Shown here: piece by piece, positions 17,491 through 25,818 of the stretch
How positions within the stretch are numbered: the stretch's first letter is position 1
Layout: the number at the start of each line of letters is the position of its first letter
Source of the DNA: VFZP01 sp043755595
GTDB lineage: Bacteria > Acidobacteriota > Terriglobia > Bryobacterales > Bryobacteraceae
Length of the DNA stretch: 64,000 bases
Assembly (NCBI GenBank): GCA_043755595.1
Contig: JAYUSQ010000275.1
Span: forward strand, 12,960 to 76,959
Direction of reading: 5' to 3'
The notes under the pieces: generated by a model
The model's database searches: none
What the model saw: the letters and a program-made list of their open reading frames with translations, nothing else
Told to the model about the DNA's origin: nothing
Program-made: the position numbers and the translations under genes

Positions 17491-19578
17491 ATGAAGATAT
17501 ACATCGGGGCGGTTTTGGGGGTCATTGTTGGCGCCATGATCCTGCCAGCGCAGACTCACGTCGGACGGAACCATCGTGCTGTTGGTGTCAGCCGCCATGG
17601 GACTGCAGCCATAGAGTTCGATCTTGAAGGAGACTGGAGCCTCGAAAATGCCGGGGATGTTAGTTTCCGTCTACCGGACCAGTTTCCGCCGGTTCGGCTG
17701 GATAGGCAGCGATTCGAAAAGCGTCTGAATGAGGGCGGATTTTGGCGCGGCACCGTTGTCGGGCGAACTGACAGTGAGGTCATGATTACAAGTCATGCGG
17801 GTGTTCTCGCCGGTACGATTCGGATGGGAGCCGACCTTTATGAGATTCGGCCAAGTCCCGGCGGACAGGTGATTGAAAGGATAGACCCTTCGAGTTTTTC
17901 CGCGTGTGCTGGTTCGCTCGACTTGTCCTCTTCTGCCGACGCTGGCAACAGTTCTGAGGCAAGAGCGTCGATTGGGACGGACAATCGAGAGGCCGGGGAA
18001 CTGCAAACGATTGATCTGCTTTCGGTGTACACGCCACAAGCGCGCGCCGCAGCGGGCGGGGCCGCTCAGATCCACGCGATTATCCAGGCCGCGGTAGATG
18101 CCGCTAACCAAGCTTTCTCCAACAGCCAAATAGGGGCGGTCTATCGCCTCGTCAAGACCGCTGAGGCGACCCGCGATGACTCCGGGGATCTCAACCAGGA
18201 TCTGGCATGGGTAGCAGGTGACGCAGCGACGGCGAATCTCCGAAATGAGGTCGGCGCCGATATGGTTTCGTTGGTCGTCGAAGATGGGGGTGGGTTTTGC
18301 GGGATGAGTTACGCGATGCGCTCGCCGGGCGCGGGTTTTGCCGCCGGGGCATTTCAGGTAACCAGGAGAGGCTGTGCTGTCAGTAACCTGAGTTTTGCGC
18401 ACGAACACGGTCACAACCTAGGAATGGAGCATGACCCTGCCTACGGGGCGGGACCCGCGAACGCTTCTTACCCCTGGTCATTTGGACAGATCGTGAACGG
18501 GGTTTTTCGCACTGTGATGTCATATCCCGGCGGCTGCCCAAACGGCTGTGAAAGAGTGGCATATTTTTCTAATCCGAACGTCACATACCTTGGCTATCCA
18601 ACCGGTGTTTCGGGGACCAACGACAACGCACGAACGGGCAATTTAACAGCGTCGATAGTGGCGGCCTTTCGCTCCGCGCCGATCGTCGCCCAGCCTTCTC
18701 CGCCGCCCGCCTCGCCATGGGGACTTGCGGTGACAATGGTTTCGCCATATCAAATATCGCTGGCATGGATTGACCAAGCTGCCGATGAGGCCGGATTCAG
18801 GATCGAGCGCGCGCAAAACGGCGGGACGTTCGCGGCCGTCGCGACACCAGGTCCGAATACATTCAGCTACCTGAATGCTGGGCTGACCCCCTCAACGCAA
18901 TATTCCTACCGCGTGCGTGCATATAACGCGTCTGGTGAATCCGGGTATTCAAATACCGTTATCGTAACGACTCTGTCTCCAACGCCGCCGGTCGCGCCCA
19001 CTGGGCTGCGAGCGTCGGGGACTGGACCCGGGCAGATTACTCTTTCGTGGTTCAATGCGTCGTACGATGCAGAGGGTTTCCGGATTGAAAAGTCTTCAGG
19101 AAACGGAGTCTTTGATGAGATCGCCACATTGGGCGCGGGCGCGACGTCTCACTCAGTCAGCGGGCTGGTTGCTGGGCCGGAATATTCGTTCCGGGTGAGG
19201 GCCTACAACAGGAATGTGTATTCCGCGTATTCGAATATCGTCTCGGCGAAGATTGCGTCAGTTCCAATCGCGCCAGATCCTCCAGTGGGCTTTTCCGGGA
19301 CCGCAGTGTTTTTGGGGGCGGGTCCCAATCGATATCTTTCGGCAGTCCGTCTGTCGTGGAGCGGTGGTGGAGAAACCGCCTTTCGGATCGAGAAGTGTCG
19401 GGCGGCAATTCTAGCCGAAGCCTGCGCATTTTCGCCATTCCGGACGGTCACGTCAAACCTCGGGCTCACTTTGGATGGAACCATCAGCAACGTGAAGGGA
19501 ATCTACAAATACAGGGTTCGCGGGGAAAACAAAAGCGGGAATTCAACCTGGGTGGAAGCGACCGTCGACACACGTTAG
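17491..19578 (+). CDS. Secreted metzincin-type zinc metalloprotease with three fibronectin type III domains
   Basis: A 695-residue exported protease. The signal peptide is at about residues 1-20 (MKIYIGAVLGVIVGAMILPA). A prodomain-like region (about 30-160) precedes a reprolysin-type catalytic domain with the zinc motif HEHGHNLGMEHD at 304-315 (His304, His308, His314, Glu305) and the Met-turn VMSYPG around Met343. Cysteines at CPNGC support a secreted fold. After a proline linker (PSPPPASP), three fibronectin III modules follow at about 400-492, 495-589 and 592-695; the first two contain the YSYRVRAYN/YSFRVRAYN pattern and the third is more divergent. It probably degrades extracellular protein or is surface-displayed. 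It is divergent from tetR. Confidence 0.85.
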   Translation: MKIYIGAVLGVIVGAMILPAQTHVGRNHRAVGVSRHGTAAIEFDLEGDWSLENAGDVSFRLPDQFPPVRLDRQRFEKRLNEGGFWRGTVVGRTDSEVMITSHAGVLAGTIRMGADLYEIRPSPGGQVIERIDPSSFSACAGSLDLSSSADAGNSSEARASIGTDNREAGELQTIDLLSVYTPQARAAAGGAAQIHAIIQAAVDAANQAFSNSQIGAVYRLVKTAEATRDDSGDLNQDLAWVAGDAATANLRNEVGADMVSLVVEDGGGFCGMSYAMRSPGAGFAAGAFQVTRRGCAVSNLSFAHEHGHNLGMEHDPAYGAGPANASYPWSFGQIVNGVFRTVMSYPGGCPNGCERVAYFSNPNVTYLGYPTGVSGTNDNARTGNLTASIVAAFRSAPIVAQPSPPPASPWGLAVTMVSPYQISLAWIDQAADEAGFRIERAQNGGTFAAVATPGPNTFSYLNAGLTPSTQYSYRVRAYNASGESGYSNTVIVTTLSPTPPVAPTGLRASGTGPGQITLSWFNASYDAEGFRIEKSSGNGVFDEIATLGAGATSHSVSGLVAGPEYSFRVRAYNRNVYSAYSNIVSAKIASVPIAPDPPVGFSGTAVFLGAGPNRYLSAVRLSWSGGGETAFRIEKCRAAILAEACAFSPFRTVTSNLGLTLDGTISNVKGIYKYRVRGENKSGNSTWVEATVDTR

Positions 19579-19595
19579 GGCTAAGCCCGACAGGA

Positions 19596-20711
19596 TCATA
19601 GTAATACCCCGAGATCGGCCCACCGCAACAGGGTCTTGCGATAGATCGCTTCGCGGCCCAAGATGGCAGTCAGCGCGCCATTGACGCCAACGTGTAGTCC
19701 GGCATTCGGCTGTGTCCCTGATCGAATGGCGTCGAGAAAAGCTTGCACATGCTGCTGATCGAGGTTCTCTTTCATCTCGGCGACTAACGGCTGGGGGGAG
19801 GCTCCTCTTGCGCGAGGGTAATAAACGGAATTGGCAAGGTCGACCGCCCCGTTAGCGCCATAGACGTTCCAATACTGGCCGTTGCCTGGGAGGCCGCTGG
19901 GGTGAAAGAACACCTGCGTGTAGCTAAGCTTCACGCCGTTCCGGTACTCGTAGCTGAGCGTGTATCCATCCATGTTGGTGCGCCCGGGCGGGTCGTTTGG
20001 CCAGACCATGGCGCCGCCGAAACCAGAGGCGCTCTCTGGCCGGTCGTGCGCGATCCAATTGCAGATGTCCAGGTTGTGTACCGACATTTCGACCAGTACG
20101 TCGCCCGAACGAGAGACGTCGAAGAACCACTCGGCCGATGTCGAGTCGTGCGGGAGATCGTCCGAGGAGTGGCGTTGAGCCTTGATCATGACCACCTTAC
20201 CCGCGATGCCATCGTGAATACGCTGGATCGTTTGCATATGCCGGCGGCTCGAACGTAGTTGCTGACCAACTTGAATAACACGATCGGTTGAGCGAGCGAC
20301 CTGAACCAGCTCAGCAATCGAGGCGGCAGTGATGCCGAGGGGTTTTTCGCAATAAACGTGTTTGCCGGCTCGCAAGGCGGCGATTGCCATCTCTACGTGC
20401 AGATTGCAGGGTGTTGAGATGTGAACGGCATCGACGTCAGTGCGGGCAATAGCTTCGCGGTAGTCTCGCGTGGTGAACGGATTGTCGCGCGACGCAGCAG
20501 AGGCGGCTTTGTCGAGCCGGTCGGCTTTGGTATCGCAGATGGCGGCGACGCGCAGGCCTTCGGTGAGGAGGACTCCGTTCCGCAGCACCGAACCGCCTCG
20601 ATTGCCAACACCGATCATCGCCACCCCAAGCCGGGAGTTCTGTTGTTGAGCTGTCAGCCATCGAGGCGTCGCAGCGGCGGCCCCGAGAAAAAAATAGCGG
20701 CGGTTCATCAT
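19596..20711 (-). CDS. Tat-exported Gfo/Idh/MocA-family oxidoreductase
   Basis: A 371-residue NAD(P)-dependent oxidoreductase with a twin-arginine-like leader (MMNRRYFFLGAAAAT). The start at 20711 is preceded by GAGGAG about 9 nt upstream; the longer open frame runs into the amidohydrolase gene. The Rossmann motif is readable as VAMIGVGNRGGSVL. The EKPLGITAASIAEL helix with the catalytic-type Lys of EKP follows, and the C-terminal GFO/IDH/MocA beta-sheet domain completes it. Such proteins oxidise or reduce sugars and inositols. Export with a pre-bound cofactor is typical of Tat oxidoreductases in this group, which is an inference. Only 25 bp separate it from the amidohydrolase, suggesting one transcript. 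Confidence 0.88.
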   Translation of the reverse strand: MMNRRYFFLGAAAATPRWLTAQQQNSRLGVAMIGVGNRGGSVLRNGVLLTEGLRVAAICDTKADRLDKAASAASRDNPFTTRDYREAIARTDVDAVHISTPCNLHVEMAIAALRAGKHVYCEKPLGITAASIAELVQVARSTDRVIQVGQQLRSSRRHMQTIQRIHDGIAGKVVMIKAQRHSSDDLPHDSTSAEWFFDVSRSGDVLVEMSVHNLDICNWIAHDRPESASGFGGAMVWPNDPPGRTNMDGYTLSYEYRNGVKLSYTQVFFHPSGLPGNGQYWNVYGANGAVDLANSVYYPRARGASPQPLVAEMKENLDQQHVQAFLDAIRSGTQPNAGLHVGVNGALTAILGREAIYRKTLLRWADLGVLL

Positions 20712-20736
20712 GCGGTTACTCTCCTCGGGCGTGAAG

Positions 20737-21564
20737 CTACAGCCGGTAGGCTTCGGCGGCAGTCCCGCTCCAGATCCGGTTTTGTTCGGTAGTGGACAAC
20801 TTGGCGATGGCGGCGCCGACGGTATCGGCCCAGCGCTTGTAATCGGAAGCCACCAGCAGCACCGGCCAATCCGAACCAAACATCAGGCGCTTGGGCGTGA
20901 AAGCAGCGAGAACGGTGTCGATGTAAGGCTGCATCCCCGACGCGGTCCACTTGGTCCAATCGGCTTCAGTCGCCATGCCCGAAATCTTGCAGTACAGGTT
21001 GGGCCGGCGTGCGAGTTCTTTGATGTGCTTGGCCCAGGGCTCCAAAACGCCCTCTTTGATGCGCGGCTTGGCGATATGGTCAAGCACGAACACCTGATTG
21101 GGATGTTTGTCGACGAAGCGGATGGCTTGCTCCAAGTGGCGTTCGAAGATGAGCACGTCGTACACAAGGTTGAGCTTGGCCAGCTTGGAAACTCCGGCGT
21201 TGAACTTCGGATCGTCCATGAGAGCATTGGCCGGCTCGTCCTGCAGAACGTGCCGGACGCCCTTGAGTTTTCGTTGGCTCTTAAATTTCTCCAGCGTCGC
21301 CTCTACTTTCGGGTCGACCAGTGGCGCCCAGCCGACCACTCCCCAGATGAGAAGCGATTTGGCGGCGATGTCGAGAAGAAAGGCCGTTTCTTCAATCGTC
21401 TGGCGCGCTTGCACGCTGACCACGCCTTCCACGCCTGCCATCTTCGCAGCGGCTTCAAGATCTTTCGCCAGAAAGTCGCGGCGGATGACTTTCATGGGTT
21501 CGCCGATCCAGCCGTATTCTTTTGGGTCGTACTTCCAGAAGTGGTGATGAGCATCGACTCGCAT
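20737..21564 (-). CDS. Amidohydrolase 2 family protein (L-fuconolactonase-like)
   Basis: A 275-residue TIM-barrel metal hydrolase. The N-terminal DAHHHFWKYDP motif (H-x-H at the first strand, HHF-W) is typical of L-fuconolactonase and 2-pyrone-4,6-dicarboxylate lactonase relatives. Other family blocks are VGWAPLVDP, FVLDHIAKP (metal or substrate His), LYCKISGM and the late metal Asp in MFGSDWPVL. ATG at 21564 is preferred over a GTG at 21588. The gene is divergent from a zinc dehydrogenase across only 27 bp and co-directional with the Gfo/Idh gene. A sugar-lactone substrate is plausible from this context but not proven. Confidence 0.85.
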   Translation of the reverse strand: MRVDAHHHFWKYDPKEYGWIGEPMKVIRRDFLAKDLEAAAKMAGVEGVVSVQARQTIEETAFLLDIAAKSLLIWGVVGWAPLVDPKVEATLEKFKSQRKLKGVRHVLQDEPANALMDDPKFNAGVSKLAKLNLVYDVLIFERHLEQAIRFVDKHPNQVFVLDHIAKPRIKEGVLEPWAKHIKELARRPNLYCKISGMATEADWTKWTASGMQPYIDTVLAAFTPKRLMFGSDWPVLLVASDYKRWADTVGAAIAKLSTTEQNRIWSGTAAEAYRL

Positions 21565-21591
21565 CTTCGCTATATTAGTGCATTCCACGTC

Positions 21592-22620
21592 ATGAAAGCT
21601 CTTCGCCTCCTCGAACCAGGCAAATTTGAATTCTTCCAGGCTCCCGAGCCGCCCACGCCACAGGCCGGCGAGGCTTTAGTGCGCGTCCTTCGCACCGGGA
21701 TTTGCGGCACCGATCTGCATGCCTATCGCGGCAAGCAGCCGTTCTTCACCTACCCCAGGATTCTGGGCCACGAACTGGGTGTCGAGGTCCTCGCGTTGGG
21801 AACTGGAACCAAAGACGCCGGAGTCGCTCCGGGCGATGTCTGTTGCGTTGAACCCTTTCTCAATTGCGGCAAGTGCCCAGCCTGCCGGCGCGGGAAGACG
21901 AACTGCTGTGAATCCTTGAAGACGCTGGGTGTACACATCGATGGCGCTATGCAGGAACGCTATGTGCTGCCCGCTCACAAACTCCACAAGCCGGCTTCGG
22001 CACTCCGGCCGGAGCAGTTGGCCACGGTCGAGCCGCTCTGCATCGGCTCGCACGCAGTCTGGCGCGCGCAACCGGAGCCGGGCGATTCGTTGCTGGTGAT
22101 TGGCGCCGGGCCGATCGGGCTCGCGGTGGTGGAAGCTGCGCGAGCGCTGGGCATCGATGCGGTGATGATGGAGGTGAGCGCCAGCCGGCTGGCATTTTGC
22201 GGGCAGCAAGTGAAGCTGCGGACGGTCGACGCGCGGCGTGATGCGAAGGAGCAGCTGCGCGCGCTACTCGGTGGCGAGTTGCCGCGGGTGGTGGTGGACT
22301 GCACCGGCAACAAGCAATCGATGGAGTCCTGCTTCGAACTGGTAGCTCACGGCGGCAAAGTGGTTTTTGTTGGGATTCATCTCGGCGACTTGAGCTTCTA
22401 CAACCCGAACTACCATGCGCGGGAGATCACGCTGATGTCGAGCCGGAATGCGACGGCTGAGGACTTCCGCCGCGTGCTGGACAATCTGGCGACGGGTAAA
22501 TCTTCATCCGATTATTGGCTCGCTGGGTCCACTGCGCCGGAGGATGTGCCGGCGGAGTTTCCCAAATGGCTCGACGTCGAGGCGGGTCTTATTAAACCTG
22601 TGATCAACTGGGAAGCATGA
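21592..22620 (+). CDS. Zinc-dependent MDR-family alcohol/polyol dehydrogenase
   Basis: A 342-residue medium-chain dehydrogenase. Catalytic zinc ligands are readable at Cys38 (TGICGTDLH) and in G59-H60-E61. The structural zinc set is C92-x2-C95-x2-C98-x7-C106 (LNCGKCPACRRGKTNC). The NAD fold carries VIGAGPIGLAVVEAARALG. It belongs with sorbitol, threonine or galactitol dehydrogenases, oxidising a secondary alcohol of a sugar acid or polyol; the exact substrate is unknown. The true start is the ATG at 21592, since the much longer open frame upstream is antisense to the amidohydrolase. Its neighbours suggest a small non-phosphorylating sugar oxidation cluster. The redoxin gene begins 1 bp after its stop. 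Confidence 0.88.
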   Translation: MKALRLLEPGKFEFFQAPEPPTPQAGEALVRVLRTGICGTDLHAYRGKQPFFTYPRILGHELGVEVLALGTGTKDAGVAPGDVCCVEPFLNCGKCPACRRGKTNCCESLKTLGVHIDGAMQERYVLPAHKLHKPASALRPEQLATVEPLCIGSHAVWRAQPEPGDSLLVIGAGPIGLAVVEAARALGIDAVMMEVSASRLAFCGQQVKLRTVDARRDAKEQLRALLGGELPRVVVDCTGNKQSMESCFELVAHGGKVVFVGIHLGDLSFYNPNYHAREITLMSSRNATAEDFRRVLDNLATGKSSSDYWLAGSTAPEDVPAEFPKWLDVEAGLIKPVINWEA

Positions 22621-22621
22621 A

Positions 22622-23707
22622 ATGAGAATCTTCCTGGCCGCCTGCTTGCCCGCCGCTGCGCTATGGGCGCAGGGGCAGGCAACCGATCGTCCGCGTGGCA
22701 GGCCCTTACCTCCGACCAGTCAACATGTGACCACGGGACCGGAGATTGGAGCGAAAACCCCAGACTTCGCGTTGCCCGATCAATCGGGCCGAACCCGCTC
22801 TCTCGCTTCGCTGGCCGGAAAGAATGGACTGCTCCTCTACTTTGTGCGCTCGGCCGACTGGTGACCGTACTGCAAAAGCCAGCTCGTGGAGCTGGAACAG
22901 GCGGTAAAGTCTTATGGTGCGAAGGGAATTGGCATCGCTGCGATCACCTATGATTCGCCGGCGATCCTGAAGAATTTTGCCTCTCGGCGCTCGATCACTT
23001 TTCCGCTCTTGAGCGATGAAGGTTCGCGCGCTATCCGATCTTTCGGGATTCTCAATACCAACATTGCCGCCGACAGCCCGGCGTATGGAGTTCCGTTTCC
23101 GGTTACTTATCTGTTGGACGGCAAGGGGCGGGTTAGGCGCAAGTACTTCGAAGAGGATCATCGTGAGCGCTACAGCGCGGCGAACATTCTGGTGCGTGAG
23201 TTCAAAGCGGGCGGTGCGGCTGGGCAGGAGATTCAGGCGAAACACTTGAAGCTGCGCACCTCAGCCTCTAACGCGAGTATCTATCCGGGCAGCCGAGTCT
23301 TGTTGAGTCTGGACGTCACGCTACCGGCGAAAATGCACGTATATGCTCCCGGTGTTGAAGGCTATCGGCCGGTCGAGTGGACAATGGCGGAGTCGAAGGG
23401 TTGGATCGTCACCGGGGCGGAATTCCCTCCGTCGAGGAAGCTTCATCTCAAGGCGATCGGCGAGACCGTACCAGTGTATGAACGTACTGTGCGGATTTCA
23501 CGCGATCTCGTTCCGGGCCAAGCTGCGGAGTTAAAGCCTGTGGTGACGGCCGACGGCAACCTCACGATCGAAGGAGTCTTCCGATATCAAGCTTGTGACG
23601 ACAAAGTCTGCTACGCTCCCGAGTCGGTGCCGCTCAAGTGGGTGTTTCCGGTAGGGCAACTGGATAGCGAACGCGCGCCCCCCGAATTGCGCAAAAGGGT
23701 TCAGTAG
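22622..23707 (+). CDS. Probable selenoprotein: exported redoxin (AhpC/TSA fold, UxxC) fused to a DsbD-alpha-like domain
   Basis: A 361-residue protein if UGA at 22862-22864 is read as selenocysteine. Residues 1-17 form a signal peptide (MRIFLAACLPAAALWAQ). Residues 45-190 are a peroxiredoxin/TlpA-like thioredoxin fold: GAKTPDFALPDQSGR, LLLYFVRSADW, then U81-P-Y-C84 where relatives have CPYC, then KSQLVELEQ. The same frame continues without any stop through FPLLSDEGSRAIRSFGILN and VPFPVTYLLDGKGRV. Residues ~215-355 resemble the DsbD N-terminal alpha domain, with LPAKMHVYAPG and a Cys pair in YQACDDKVCYAPES. A stem-loop lies 14 nt after the UGA. Likely role: periplasmic thiol or peroxide reduction with electrons passed through the fused DsbD-like disulfide. 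If UGA is not recoded, the gene is split. Gene predictors will usually break it in two. Confidence 0.8.
22879..22895 (+). promoter_or_regulatory. Candidate bacterial SECIS element for the in-frame UGA
   Basis: A perfect hairpin CCAGCTC-GTG-GAGCTGG (7-bp stem at 22879-22885 and 22889-22895, GUG loop) begins 14 nt after the UGA. In the known bacterial model the SECIS lies within the coding sequence just downstream of the UGA, with its apical loop about 16-37 nt away and a G in the first two loop positions, where SelB binds. Here the loop G is 22 nt past the UGA, inside that range. The hairpin is translated as part of SQLVELE, so its symmetry is not simply dictated by the protein motif. Confidence 0.72.
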
Positions 23708-23715
23708 AAGAGCGG

Positions 23716-24555
23716 ATGCGGCTTTCGGTTCGTCAAGCATTGGACCAAGGTGTGCGCCTGTTTGAGGACGGCTCGATTGGAGCGCCCAGGCTTACGGCGG
23801 AGGTTCTGCTCTGTCACGCGCTCCAACGCGACCGATCGTTTCTCTACGCACATGGCGACGAGGAGATGTCGGAGCTGGCTTGGATTCACTATGGCCGTTA
23901 TCTGCACGAGCGTTTGCAGGGCAAGCCGACCCAGTACATCACCAAGACACAGGAATGGTACGGGCGGCCGTTTCACGTTTCGCCCGATGTGCTGATCCCG
24001 AGGCCAGAGACCGAGCATGTTATCGAAGTTGCGTTGGCGCGCACGCCGCGTGCTGGGCGCTCCATCGATATTGGTTGTGGCTCGGGAGCGATCGGTGTAA
24101 CGTGGCAGCTTGAAACAGGCTGCGCCACCACGATCTCGGATGTTTCAACGCGCGCGTTGGCGGTGGCCGCCGGGAACGCTCAATCGTTGAACGCCAACGT
24201 CGATTGTGTGGCCTGCGATCTCGGGGCCGCTTTCGGTGCGCGGCGCTTCGACATCGTACTCTCGAATCCTCCCTACATTCCAGACCCCGAGCGTGAGCAT
24301 CTACAACGCGAGGTGCGCGACTTTGAGCCTCCGGTAGCGCTCTTTGGCGGACCTACCGGCGTCGAAATCTATGCTCGCCTCTTGGCCGACGCGACGCGGA
24401 TCCTCCGGCCGGGCGGTTGGATCGTGATGGAAATCGGCTATCAGGGCCAGGAACGCCTGGTGGCCCTAATGAAGGCCGGGTCTTGGCGCGCCGTCGAGAC
24501 TGCGCAGGATCTGGCCGGTTGGCCTCGCGTCATTTCCGCGCAATACTGGCCTTGA
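23716..24555 (+). CDS. prmC: Peptide chain release factor N5-glutamine methyltransferase
   Basis: A 279-residue PrmC (HemK) that methylates the GGQ glutamine of RF1 and RF2. The N-terminal helical domain (residues 1-90) includes GKPTQYITKTQEWYG. The Rossmann domain has DIGCGSGAIGV (SAM motif I) and the substrate-gripping N184-P-P-Y187 (LSNPPYIPDPEREHL). The C-terminus carries LRPGGWIVMEIGYQGQ. The ATG at 23716 is 8 bp past the redoxin stop. The stop codon TGA shares one base with the dinB start (TGATG at 24553-24557). prfA, often adjacent, is not here. Confidence 0.94.
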   Translation: MRLSVRQALDQGVRLFEDGSIGAPRLTAEVLLCHALQRDRSFLYAHGDEEMSELAWIHYGRYLHERLQGKPTQYITKTQEWYGRPFHVSPDVLIPRPETEHVIEVALARTPRAGRSIDIGCGSGAIGVTWQLETGCATTISDVSTRALAVAAGNAQSLNANVDCVACDLGAAFGARRFDIVLSNPPYIPDPEREHLQREVRDFEPPVALFGGPTGVEIYARLLADATRILRPGGWIVMEIGYQGQERLVALMKAGSWRAVETAQDLAGWPRVISAQYWP

Positions 24556-25811
24556 TGGAATCGCGCGGCCGCGTTATCTTTCATCTCGACATGGACGCGT
24601 TCTTCGTGTCGGTCGAGGAGCTGTTTGATCCGTCGTTGAAGGGTAAGCCTGTCGTCGTGGGAGGACACTCCAATCAGCGCGGTGTCGTGTCGGCCGCTTC
24701 CTATGCGGCGCGCAAGTTCGGCGTTCATTCTGCGATGCCGCTCCGCACGGCCTACATGCTCTGTCCTCAGGCCATCTTCGTCGAAGGCCACCCGTCCCGG
24801 TATCGCGAGTACTCGGGGCGGGTCCACGAAGTGCTCCAGTCTTTCACGCCCATCGTGGAAATGGCTTCGATCGACGAAGCGTATCTGGACCTGAGCGGGA
24901 CCGAGCGCCTGCACGGGCCGCCACTTGAGGCCGCGCACAAACTTCATAACCGCATCAAAGAAAAGACGCAACTCAACTGTTCGATCGGCATTTCGACGGC
25001 GCGTTTGGTGGCCAAGGTTTGCTCCGATCAAGCCAAGCCGAATGGCGTGCTCTGGGTGATGCCCGGACAGGAAGCGCGCTTTCTCGCTCCTCTCGACGTG
25101 CGTAAGATTCCGGGCGTGGGCGCGGTGACCGAGAAGCATCTGCATTCGCTCGGTATCCGGAAGGTAGGCGATCTGGCTGCGCTTGATATCGATTTCCTGG
25201 AGGAGAAGTTTGGGAAGTGGGGCTTGGCTCTGGCCGGTAAATCGCAAGGCCAGGATGCGGGCGGGTGGTTTGATTCGCCGCTTGGCGAGGGCGGCGACCC
25301 CAAGTCGATCAGCCACGAACATACCTACGACACCGACACAGCCGATCGGGCGACGCTCGACGCCTCGCTAGCCCGGTTGACGGAGATGGTGGCGCGGCGT
25401 TTGCGGGAGCATGGGTTGTGGACGCGCACCGTTCAATTGAAGTTGCGCTATACGGATTTCTCCACCTTCACCCGGGCCTATACGCTCGACCACTCGACGC
25501 AAGTGGACAATGAAATCCTGGCCGAAGTCCGCTCATTGTTCGCCAGGCATTGGACCGGCAAGCCGATCCGGTTGCTGGGAGTGCAGGCGGGTAATCTGGG
25601 CCGCGCGGAAGGGCAGTTAAGCTTGCTCGATCAGGATCGCTCCGACCGTTGGCGCAAGGCGCTTGGGGCGGTCGACGCCATGCGCGATAAGTATGGCGAA
25701 GCGAGTGTGTCCTTGGCGGCGAGCCTCAAGGGCAAGTTCCGTGAACGCGTGCATGAGAATCCGGCGGCGCTGCCGGGCAAAGGACCTCGCAAGCCCTCAA
25801 AGGGATCATAA
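24555..25811 (+). CDS. dinB: DNA polymerase IV (Y-family translesion polymerase)
   Basis: A 418-residue DinB. The catalytic acidic residues are visible at Asp12 (HLDMDAFFVSVEE) and Asp107-Glu108 (SIDEAYLDLSG). The fingers have VVVGG and SYAARKFGVHSAMP with the steric-gate region FF, the thumb has the helix-hairpin-helix IPGVGAVTEKHL, and the little-finger domain contains LRYTDFSTFTR. The C-terminus has GQLSLLD, similar to the beta-clamp binding peptide (QLSLLD). The start at 24555 overlaps the prmC stop. No LexA box is evident upstream, as the gene is embedded in an operon. Error-prone bypass synthesis is the expected role. Confidence 0.95.
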   Translation: MESRGRVIFHLDMDAFFVSVEELFDPSLKGKPVVVGGHSNQRGVVSAASYAARKFGVHSAMPLRTAYMLCPQAIFVEGHPSRYREYSGRVHEVLQSFTPIVEMASIDEAYLDLSGTERLHGPPLEAAHKLHNRIKEKTQLNCSIGISTARLVAKVCSDQAKPNGVLWVMPGQEARFLAPLDVRKIPGVGAVTEKHLHSLGIRKVGDLAALDIDFLEEKFGKWGLALAGKSQGQDAGGWFDSPLGEGGDPKSISHEHTYDTDTADRATLDASLARLTEMVARRLREHGLWTRTVQLKLRYTDFSTFTRAYTLDHSTQVDNEILAEVRSLFARHWTGKPIRLLGVQAGNLGRAEGQLSLLDQDRSDRWRKALGAVDAMRDKYGEASVSLAASLKGKFRERVHENPAALPGKGPRKPSKGS

Positions 25812-25818
25812 TTGACTT

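Noticed and set aside
20710..21591. Long plus-strand open frame extending the zinc dehydrogenase by 294 codons
   Set aside because: It is antisense to the well-supported amidohydrolase and lacks any recognisable domain; the dehydrogenase family start fits the ATG at 21592.
22886..23707. Separate gene starting at GTG 22886 downstream of the UGA in the redoxin
   Set aside because: The start would cut the thioredoxin fold in half, lacks a ribosome binding site and lies within the hairpin loop; reading through the UGA gives a complete, family-like protein.
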